Below, one piece after another: positions 12,701 to 23,400 of a DNA stretch of 64,000 bases (position 1 is the stretch's first letter; each line of letters begins with the position of its first letter). The stretch is from Romanomermis culicivorax. Taxonomy: Eukaryota > Nematoda > Enoplea > Mermithida > Mermithidae. A model generated the notes under the pieces. The model was not told the origin of the DNA and did not search any database. It worked only from the letters and a program-made list of their open reading frames with translations. A program made the translations under genes and the position numbers. Location: contig CAWUHX010000338.1 of NCBI GenBank assembly GCA_963922205.1, positions 124,001 through 188,000 on the forward strand. Reading direction: 5' to 3'.

Positions 12701-13396
12701 AAAGCAAAATCAGACCTAGACAGTAAATGCAACTGGATGCATCTCGTTACGAGATGGCCCAGTTTTTGTACTAGATAAACATATGTTCAGCGTCAGATCA
12801 TACCAACTATCTGGAGAGCAAAACAGTTAAATAAAATGTTGAGAACCGAAAAAACAGTGAACCAATGAGAAACCCAATTAAACAATTAATCAAAGAAGGA
12901 AAAATAATTCAAGGAACGAACACTTAACTAATTACGGCATCCAAAGATGAACGGAAAAAAAATAAACTGAGCCAATCAACCCCAGAACCAAAGCATCCAA
13001 ACTTTTTGGCTGTTTGATACCAGATGAACCAATTCAGTTTGCCAAACTACGGCAAAACAAAAACAGCAAATTCAAGCTGAACTAACCATGTGGGAATCGA
13101 TTTTTGTTTGCCACAAGCTCCTTATTTTTGTCCCTTTTCATTTCGGACCAACAGTCGTCGATGTTGACGTATTCGTATCCTGCTTCCAAATACCCGTCGC
13201 TGACCATCCAATCGGCCATATCCGTGTACAAATTTTCGCTTATGCACGACATCGGGTGTCGCTGGCAGTCCGTTTGGCATAGGAATTTCGTCCAACTCAA
13301 CCACCCCATTGGTGGTTTAAGGACTAGGCCGTTGTCCAAGGAGCGGACGACGAAAAAGGTCCAAGTGAAAATGAAGAATCCCAGAAAACGGGACAT
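6703..13396 (-). CDS. GH27 lysosomal hydrolase, alpha-N-acetylgalactosaminidase-type (NAGA-like)
   Basis: Exons (minus strand, 5' to 3'): 13396-13087, 12108-12086, 11615-11441, 11174-11080, 9161-9000, 8934-8737, and a terminal exon ending at 6703. A hydrophobic leader ([17 protein letters not shown]) suggests secretory/lysosomal targeting. GH27 landmarks in order: [48 protein letters not shown] (nucleophile Asp), [19 protein letters not shown] (acid/base Asp) and GQWNDPDM. The Ser and Ala in SCSWPAY match the residues that give human NAGA its GalNAc specificity (Ser188/Ala191; GLA has Glu203/Leu206). The enzyme should remove terminal alpha-linked GalNAc (possibly also Gal) from glycans and glycolipids. 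The terminal exon is uncertain. Read as one block from about 6999 it gives a C-terminal beta domain ([17 protein letters not shown]) but contains TAA at 6925-6927. If it starts after CAG at 6885, as in the paralogue, the preceding exon is not recognised. Confidence 0.85.
7940..8400. repeat. Diverged tandem repeat in the last intron of the NAGA-like gene
   Basis: Three diverged units begin near 7950, 8104 and 8309 with a shared TATG(T/C)TCGCATA core. They also share blocks such as GGTGA(T/C), GTTGCTC and GATGGTCACAC/GATGATCACAC. Unit length is roughly 155-205 bases. No coding or structural RNA signal was seen. Confidence 0.5.
9890..10760. repeat. Foldback repeat in intron 4 of the NAGA-like gene
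   Basis: Left-arm sequence near 9935-9975 (AACAGAACGACTGAAAATTT) reappears inverted near 10690-10720, and homology continues outwards on both sides. Related single-arm copies occur near 30430-30680 and 39570-39960. This is a non-autonomous inverted-repeat element with no readable ORF. Confidence 0.55.
12109..13086. other. First intron of the NAGA-like gene, A-rich on the plus strand
   Basis: The plus strand from about 12180 to 13020 is strongly A-rich with few T runs, so the minus strand is pyrimidine-rich. No element or exon was recognised. A similar A-rich block lies at 30780-31600 in the BTB gene, also antisense to the transcript. Confidence 0.4.
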
Positions 13397-16300
13397 TTTA
13401 GGCTAGAAAGAATGGAAAAAATTCACCTTGAATTTAAATGGATTGAAAAACTTGTGGAAAACTCTTATCGGGTCGCATTATGAAAGCAGAACACTGATAA
13501 GCAATAGACTTGTAGAGATAAGACATAGTCACCATGAACACGGTAAAGTGTTTTGCATTTTTCACATCTGAACACGAAGTAAATGCAAAATTTTCGTGTC
13601 AACTAAAAGGTCATCAAACTTTCTTTCGAATATGTCATCCAATGAATTTGGAATATTCATGACCACAATCAACTCCTGTATACTGCTGGCGTTTTACAAA
13701 ATTTTCACGTCCAGTAAAACTAAGTTGACCTTCTGATCCATCTTATCGTAAAACAAAATTCAGAAGTGCAGTCACCGACTGTCGCCGATTGTCGGCGACA
13801 AAAATCCTAGGATTTTTTAACTTCTGAATAGGACTTTAGCAGCCAACAATAGAAAAAACATTATTTCATGCGCCAGTTCTTTTAACAATTTCGTAGTAAT
13901 CAGTAAATATTATGATACTATAGAAAAAATGGTATGAAGTTGTTCGGCATCATGAATTCCTACAGTTCGTCATCAAAAGTTATAGGCAACAAAATCATAT
14001 TTATGATGATACAAAAAACGTTACCCATGCCGATTACGTGAGGGATGTTTCCAAGCGTAAATTCTGGAATCGTGCGCGCGTCTTATAGTGCATTCAATAA
14101 CATACAGCACGGTTTAGACCCGGCGCAGCCGTTTCGGGGCCAGTCAGATCGGCTCCTCGTCATTTGGGACGAGCCAATTCGGGGCCTGCCATTTCGTTTC
14201 GGCCACTATAGAATTTCATATGCAACAACAAAACAATAAAAAATCAGCTTTGTTTCCTCAGTTACTTTCGGAGGTTGTAATAGGTGTGTAAAAGAGTATA
14301 CAACGAAAGAATAAATATACTACTAACAAGAGAAAGAAAAAACAGAAGCAGAAAAATAGTTGAAAAACAGAAAGGGTTGCAGAAAAGAAAAAAGACTTTT
14401 TTCACTGAACGTAGAAAATCTTGCCGTAGACAGCGTATGCATAAGTGGAACAAGAAAAATAGCTAATTAGTTAAACCACTTCTATTTTCATACAGAAAAA
14501 AGTACCAACAAACACAAACGCGCCGCCGTTTGTGTTGCTTGATATTTATTTGGAACGACTTTACAATGTCTGGTTTCATTAGTAACAAGGAAGGTGACAA
14601 GGAAAAACATGAAAACGTAAACAAAAACATAAGCAAGATACATAAAACTACAGAAAATAGTAATGCAACGAACAGTATAAAATGGAGGAATAAGATGAAA
14701 AAAGAAAGAAGATAAAGAAAACGGAAAAATGAGCAAAAGAAAAACACGTCGGCGCCGAACTGTCTGGCACCGAAACGTCCCTTTCCGCCCACAGCAACTT
14801 GAGTAAAGTTATACTGACCATTTTGGCCCACAGGTCTTCTTTACACTGAAATTTGCATAAATATGCTGAACAACTGAAAGTTCACCTATACATGATCTCA
14901 AGAACTACAGCAGATGTGATCTCATGGAAAATGACATTCGAAAGAGCTCGCTGACGTAAGAAAGTTTCTCAATCTGATCTCGCACCATTCTCGATTGAGC
15001 TCTTGAACTTCATCAAAGTTCAGAGCCGTGTATTTCATTGATTATTAAAGACGAACGCTTAATCTATTGGAAATTGTTGTATTACTCACAATTGTATCTG
15101 TCTAATGCCCTTCTCAGCAGCTTTGCTGTCTTTTTTGACGATTTTACCACTGCTGTTGAGCAAAATGCTCATCATCAAATTGCTCATCAGCGTGTTACCA
15201 CTGCTGATGAGCAAAATTTTGACTACACTTGTTTTTTGACTACAATTGACTACACTTGCTGTTTTCCTTCAGTATCTAGGGGTGGCTGTTGAAATGTGGA
15301 TCGCCAAATCTCAGATGCAAATCAGCTTACGCTACTGAAATTGTATTTTAACGTTCTCCCATGTTTACTGACCTTCAATGTTGAATTTCATTTATAGAAC
15401 TCAAAAGTTTGCATCCTCTTAGTTACTGATAACTTCGAATACATACTCATGCTTGATTATGAGTTGAGTCATGTAAATCTTGAAAAATTAATGCTCGAAA
15501 AGTTTATTAGTGTCAAGAATGTCCGGCATTGTTAGACCAACATTCATGCAAAGGCAATTTGCCAAAGAAATACTTTTGCCCTGCAGTCATCAATAACTCT
15601 CTAAAATCGACAACTACTGTAATTTTTTAGAAAAAATGAGAACAGGCTTTATTTATTCAGATGGCCGCTATTTTCCCATAAGTCCATACCATTCCGACCC
15701 CGACCATATTATAAATAGGTGAGATTATCGGAAACACGTATTCTTTATGATGCATCCATTTTTTGCAGTTCCAGCTCATGTGCGCGTTATTGATGCTACA
15801 TTATTGATCATCAGAAAAAACTAGTTCTCTCGCTTTTTTCACTCTCTATGGCGACGATGATATCGTATAAAACGGCTTAAAGCTACAATACAGTGGTCGT
15901 CATTAGTTTATTGTAGTCATGCTGAAAATCTCCTAAACAACTACGTCGTCGTTCAACTTTTCATGGAAATATAGCGCTGCTAAAATTCCTATGCTAATTT
16001 TTCCCTAAGAATGTTTTTCTAGTCGAAGATTTCACGAAAACGCGTTTTTTAGCTCTGGGGCAACAAAGCTTTAGCCAAAGAATTTTTTATCCTCAAGAAT
16101 AAATTCTAGGAATATGCGGTTCGTAGACCTTTTATTCTACTGTTTGTAGACTGTGATCGATTTTCTCCATCCTTTTTGTTTACTATGTTGGTTTTTATCT
16201 CGACCAAAGTGCTTCTTCTAGAAAAATAAGGTTCCATGGGATCGGGGCTATGTGTATTTTCGCACCGATAGTTTAATGTTTCTGGCGAGTGTCGATTTTT

Positions 16301-17464
16301 CCATGTTTAAGTATTTTTCTATTCTTGTGTCACCTTGAACAATTTTCTCCAATTCAGCAGTATGTGAATACTGGTACGATAAGTTAAATTTGTCACTGTG
16401 AAAGAGGTCTTTTCCTACGAAGTAGGGAAAAATGCATTCCAGGCCTATTCAACATCAACTATGCACATATTCGTGACTTGAAACTTTCCACATTCAACTT
16501 GAATGTCTTCTCCGTAAGCTACCGTTTCTCGCTGCCCATCGAAAATATTTGAAAGCTACGGTATCACTGATGGGCGCATCCAAAATCAAAAAGCGAGGAG
16601 CACAAGATCTTCTGCAACAATAAGTATAATTGAGTAAATTTCTCGACTTTCTTACTGTGAACCTCAGTGCAGAAAGCAACAAAGCTCTCCTGAAAGTTGT
16701 TCTATTGAGTTACAGTAAACAGGATAAACGTAAGCTTTGACTTTCCGTGCAATATCGAGAGTTCCCCCAATTTTAGATGAGGAACATATCTTTGGGTCAA
16801 AAATATATAGGCAAACTCAAGAAATATGGAACAAACAGTTTTAAACCTATTTTTCGGTAATTTCATCAAATACTCAACTCTATGCTAATTTTTCCCTAAG
16901 AATGTTTTTCTAGTCGAAGATTTCACGAAAACGCGTTCTAAAAAAAGTTTCCTACAGTAACAGGACGGATATATCTGTATTTTACAACCCAACAAATTAT
17001 GGTTATTTCAATGACAAGCTCAATAATTATAGCGGCGCAATAAACTACAGCAAACAGAGCTGTTCTATTGCAAGTTCTTCTGTCATGCTTCCAAATAATG
17101 AAAGTGGAAAGCAACTACTTTTCACATTTTCACCAGAATTATATGTCAAATTTTCCTGTCCCTTTGCGACCATACTCACTAACCTTGAGCGATTTTTTTA
17201 GTTTAAGATCTTATTGTAAGAGCTTTGTTTGAAAAAAACCATGGCACTATTCCGCTAAACCCTGATCCCTCATTGGCAGTAATGAATCATGAACGTGAAT
17301 TTTTTCGACAGATATTCAAAAAAGTTTTCATCTGTGGAGCAAAATCTTAAAATGGAACATTTTTCCAAATTTCGCATTGATCTTTTATTCAAGCGTGTAT
17401 TCTGTATGATATTTTCATCATCAGCTCCACTTCGATAGTCACGTTTGTGCGAAAAAGTTCTGCA
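13397..17464. other. Divergent intergenic region between the two GH27 genes
   Basis: Both GH27 start codons face away from this 4.1-kb interval, so it must hold both promoters or a shared one. It contains short palindromic patches (GACTGTCGCCGATTGTCGGC near 13780; TATAGTG...CACTATA at about 14088-14211, possibly a small MITE), repeated TGCTCATCA/TTACCACTGCTG blocks near 15150-15220, and an exact 57-bp duplication (15990-16046 and 16881-16937). No coding exon was identified. No TATA box can be assigned with confidence in such AT-rich sequence. Confidence 0.5.
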
Positions 17465-20400
17465 ATGTTACTCGCCATCTCATTTTCAACTGCGATTACG
17501 ATTCTGACTGCATATTTGGCCAACGGCCTCGAAAACGGTTTGGCACGGACGCCACCCATGGGCTGGCTCTCGTGGTTGAGGTTCGGTTGTCAAACCGACT
17601 GTAAAAATAATCCTCAAACCTGCATAAGTGAAAACCTTGTGGTTGACATGGTCGACCGGATGGTCCTGGACGGATATAAAGAAGCCGGCTATCAATACGT
17701 CAATTTAGACGATTGTTGGCTGTCGGGAAATAGGGATTCACTGGGTCGTTTGCAAGCCGATCCAGCCCGTTTTCCGCACGGGATAAAATGGCTGACGGAT
17801 TATGTAAGAGTTGCATAGTTGAAATTTTAGGATAATCTTGCTTGATACAGCATATTGATGTTTGAGATCATATTATTGACGAGCCAGAAATCAGCTTATA
17901 GCTCTAAAAAGTCTTTCCATCGTTCCCATGATTTGCGAATAACGTATTTTTGGAGACTCTGTTTTGTAGTCTGTTTTTTGTAAAATGCTTCTAAATAGAA
18001 AAGTGTCACAAATCAGAACTGCCGTAAAAATCGTCTACATACAGTGCTTACTGTAAAATTTTTCAATCGAAAAATTGTTAAAGGTTACGTCAGTAAGTCC
18101 ACAAATTTCCAGTCCTATATGATGTATTGTTTATCGAAAAATCGTTAAAATCTTAAACACAACTTGCTTTCTACTTTCATTATTTAGAAACATTTCAAGA
18201 AAAACAGACTATAGTTATTCCAACTTATTTTTGATAAGAGTGGTAAATATCTGCTTGACATCTGTAAAATCTCTCTTTCAAGGACTGAAATCGACTATGA
18301 AAAAAGCAAAGCTTGCTCCAACAAATAATATATCAAGACCATAACAGTAAAATGGTATGCTTTTGCTATTCAGATCATCAATTTGAACTAGTCAGATTCT
18401 TTTGAAACTGATTTGACTCAAATTGATTAGTGCTAATGGTGCTAAAATTGATTTACTGTAAATTATCATTAATTCTGTACTTCCTGTGTCGTAAGAAACT
18501 CATAAGCAATCTTGATTTCATCGCTTTTGAATCAACATGTTATCAATATGTGGAAAATATGGAGATAAAATGAAATAGTTATTAAAAATTATAGTAAGTC
18601 TACGTACATGATAGTACTGTTGATTTATAGGAGCTGAAATACTTTCTGGAATGAGTGTCACTGAGACGAATTCTTTATTCGAGGGAGTAACGTCTCTGCA
18701 GGCAAGTATACTTGTGATTTGAAGGACGACAGTGGTGTACTTTTAGGTTCACAAGAACGGTCTCAAATTCGGCATCTACGAAGATTATGGAACAAAAACT
18801 TGCGCCGGATTCCCGGGCAGTCTGGGGCACATCGAGCAAGACGCCCAAACTTTCGCCGATTGGGGGGTCGATTACGTAAAATTTGATGCTTGTAATGTCA
18901 AGCACGAAGACATTGATATTGGTACGAGAAAATAAAGATCTATAAAAGTCAGGATTTTGACTACGCTTATTTTGCAGGTTACCCCCAAATGTCAGTCGCC
19001 TTGAACAAAACCAATCGACCAATGGTCTACAGTTGCGAATGGGCGTTTTATTCACAATTTTACCTTCATCAAAAAGTAGATCCAAGATACTTGAATGTTG
19101 CATTTGAATTTGGAAAAAAATTTTTGATCAAAATTTCCAATTGAATTAAAAAATGCGAAAAGCTACCAGGTCGTCTGTGTATTTTTTCCTCTACTCCCCA
19201 TATAGCCAAACTATACAAAAATCCGTCATTATTGCAACGTTTGGCGAGTTTTTGACGACATTGGTACTGATTGGTCGTCGATATTGAAAACGATTAAATA
19301 TTACGACCAAAATCAAGAAGATCTGATCGTCGGCAGTGGACCAGGCGGCTGGAACGATCCCGATATGGTAAGCGCCTGTTGAATCTTTGACAGCGAATTT
19401 TACTGCCAGATTTTGAGAGACAATGTCTGAGAAAATTCAGCTTCTTATACAGAGAGTTGCGATATATAAAAAATCAACCCTACCTGAAAATCACATATAT
19501 GGTGTAACTTGATGCGCTAGGAACGAAAATAATATTCATTTTGTCTGAAAATCAAAACTCGCATAGCTACAGTAAGACGAAAGTTGGAAGCTTTCGGTTT
19601 TTTTCAATTTTTGACATACACTTTTTTCAACTTTTGCAAGTGTAGGTACATCAGACATTGTGTTCTGAAAATTTACCCAATATTAGGCCAATGAATGGGC
19701 CACAATTTACTGTAGGATTCATTAGTGTAAAATGCTTATTAGGAATACGGTGGTGACCGAAACATCAAATTTTGAGAGCGAAAATTGTCGTTTTCCACAA
19801 AAATCATATCTACTGCTATACATACATGCACATAGGAGGGTAGGGGGAGTAAACCCCCATGCCTCAGACCCTGGCCACCCCCTGGCCCAAAAAAATCGTC
19901 AAACACCCCCCTCTGAACTTTTTTCGAGACAGCTTTTTTGATGATTTTAGCATATATTTTGTAAGAAAAACCAGCTTTCAGAATTTTTTTTGTTTTTTTG
20001 TTCACCCACTTCCTACCCCCCTGGACAAAAAGTCCGCAGACCGTCCCCCCTGGATAATTCTTGCTATGCATGTCTGCTGCTAAATCTCAGGAGCACCAAA
20101 AAATTCCGTATACAATAGACAGCTTACGATGTCTTCTATCTGTTGACAAAAAATTATGGAAATCATGTACTGCTGGAGGGTTGCATAACCTGAAGTTTGA
20201 ACACTATTTTATAATTGTATTTTCTGATTGTTCAGACCTTCATAGATTTTAAAAATGAAACAGTAATAAAAGTTTTGTATAGTGAATATTAAGATAATTC
20301 CCAAACTCATAAAAAAATAAAATGTGCAGGACTACAGTATCCCAAAGTTTGGAATTTTAGCATTTTTTAGCGTTTTTCTGTCTATCTATGTGATTGTATG

Positions 20401-23400
20401 CCACAATGTCGACCGTCCCAGTATGTCGACCATCCCAGAATGATGACCGTCCCAGTATGTCGACCGTCCCAGTATGTAGACTGTTCCACTATGTCGACTG
20501 TCCCAGTAAGTCGACTGTGGTATATGATTTTGAGATATAATTAAATCGTATTAATCAGCTGCAGGTTGATCATTAAATCGAAATGTCTGTCTAAGTAAGC
20601 TAAATGTGCATCTAATTACCAGGTGTTAATTTTAATCATTTAAAACATCAATTTAAAATTTATTAAATTTTGTTTCGAAAATTTTTGCAATACAAGCAGA
20701 TTAATTTGAAAATTGCCGTTGCATTTCATTAAATTCGTATTAGCGGGGAAAATTGAATGTTGTTTCAGAAGTTAAGATTACCAATTTTTCATTAGGCGTT
20801 TTTTAAGAACCATGGAAGATTAATAGATATCAGGTGCCTCTTTGATTTACTGCAAAGTTACAATAGCAGAACAGTTCCGTAAAAAAACTAACCAAGCAAA
20901 TGAGCAACATAACGCATGTAGCCTAAGCCTAAGCCTAAGCCTAAACAACTGTGTAATTCTCAAGAATAAAAAATTCCCACGCTTTTGTGGGAAAATTTTT
21001 TTCATTATTGGTCGACATAGTGGGACGGTCGACATAGTGGGATGGTCGACATACTGGGACGGTCGACGTACTGGGATGATACCATTTATGTGACTTGAGA
21101 TGTATCGGTCTAGGCATGAAGTAACATTATTATTGACCATGTATTTGATACAGAATACAATGCTCTATAATGTGGTATGAAAATGTTTTCCGAATTTTGC
21201 ATTTTACGCTTTTTAGGAAGTTTTAAAATGTCAAAAATAAGACAATAAAATGGTGAAAAAGCAGGCTTCTCTCCACCAAAATGACTCTTTGTACTAAAGC
21301 CAAAAGCATCCAAAATTCTCCTATACAGTGGATATATTGCAATGGATGTTTGAACATAAATAGAAAAACAAAGCATCACAAGCTTTCGAAGCAATCAGTC
21401 TGGAGCAGTTTACTTTCCATCTGCAAAGTCAGATCATACAGTGCTGAGTCATTCATAGTTTCAGTTTTATCTTTTTCATACAAACTGTCTGCTTCAGCAG
21501 GATCATAGTAGGTTTCTTGGTCTTCAGGATGGCGACTTGCTTCCCACGACCAGAAGCTTGCAATATGTTGGCGTGTTAGAAATTCATCTTTGGAAAACTG
21601 TCCATTTTAATCACATCGGCCTGGATATCATTTCAGCATCAAACTTTTGTTTGAGACGGATTCCTTCATCAAATTTGCTCAGTAGAAACTGCTTCTGCTT
21701 TGCTGTGAGCATTTTACATTTTTTTTTACTTTTGAGTGTCCATCCTTCTAGAATATTTGTTCTATCTGCAGCGTAGGAAGCTTGTGATGCTCCTTGAAGA
21801 TCTGGAAGTAATGGCATTGAATGGGCTGCTTCTAGTTTCCTCCTATATGCATTTATAGCAGAGTATCTTGAGCTGACTTTTTGTGGTATCAGTTGATGAT
21901 TACCGATAAGTAGATGTCAGAGCAAGTTACCATGTTTGAGGAAAAACTTGACACATCCCTCTTCTGGACAATCGAAGGGTCTGTTCTCATGTTTTGAATT
22001 TTCATCCTCCATATAATCTTCAAAGTTGAAAGATGCAGCCATTCAATCAGTATCCTCTGCTGGTGCAGTATTCGCCTTGCTTCTATCACTCATTGGTTGC
22101 CACATGCTTGAATCACCAGATGAAGCTGGTTGCCTATTCTTTTCGTGAAAAAAATTTATCACAGTTATTTCTGGAAGCTGGACATCTTTGGAACTAATTT
22201 CTTCAAGGGAAAATAAGACCCCTGAACCTGCATCACTATCTCGTAATAGTGGATCAAATACGTGCATGTAACTCCTTGAGTGGAGCTCTCCACTGATATT
22301 AGATAGGATGTACGTAATATGCCAAGGTATCCCTCTCTTGCCATACCAGTTTGACTGATCTTCACGGTCAATGATTGGTATAAATTTCATAGCCCAGTCT
22401 AACTGCATGAATATTTCATCATTGTGCCATATCTTGGTGCACTGCAGGGAAAAATTTCTTGCATCCAAATAGCAGACATCGTAGTATATCCACTGTATAG
22501 GGAAATCTTGGGTGCTTTTAGCTTTAGCAGTACATATAATCATTTTATGGAGAGAAACCTGCTTTTTCACCATTTTCAGGGTCTTATTTTTGACATTTTA
22601 AAACTTCTTAGAAAAAGTAAAATGCAAAATTTGGAAATCATTTTCATACCACATCATAGAGCATTGTATTCTGTATCAAATACACAGTCAATAATAAAGT
22701 TACTTCATGCCTAGGCGGATACATCTCAAGTCACATAAATAGACAGAAAAATGCTAAAAAAAGCAAAAATTCCAAACTTTGGGATACTGTAGCCCTGCCA
22801 ACTTTATTTTTTGATGAGTTTAGGAATTATCTTAATATTCACCATATGAAACTTGTATTAATGTCTCATTTTTTAAATTTATCAAGCTCTAGTAGTTCCA
22901 CAGTGGAGGTCGAAACTACCAGAAAATGTACTTATAAGATAATGTTCAAACTGCAGGTTGTGCAACCCTCTAGCAGTACATGAATTTCCGTAATTTTTTG
23001 TCAGCAGGTAGAAGACATCGTAAGCTGTCAAGCTATCTACTGTATAGAGAATTTTTTATTGCTTCTGAACTTTAGCAGTAGATAAAGTGATTTTTGTGAA
23101 AAATGACAATTTTCGCTCTTAAAATTTAATGTTTCGAGCACCACTGTATTCCTAATAAGCACTTTACACTAATGAATACTACGGTAAATTGTGGCCCATT
23201 CATTGGCCTAATATTGAGCAAATTATCAGAACACAATGTCTGATGTACCTACACTTGCAAAAGCTGAAAAAAGTGTATGTCAAAAATTGAAAAAATCGAA
23301 AATTTTCAACTTTCGTTTTACTATAGCTATGCGAGTTTTGATTTTCAGATGAAATGAATATCATTTTCGTTCCTAATGCACCAAGTTACACCAAATATGT

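Noticed and set aside
14463-14831. Minus-strand frame starting GQNGQYNFTQ
   Set aside because: Only about 30 residues look protein-like; the remainder is low complexity. No splice or family support.
17447-17464. Upstream GTG start for the GLA-like gene
   Set aside because: A eukaryotic gene with a good signal peptide starting at the ATG at 17465; there is no reason to use GTG.
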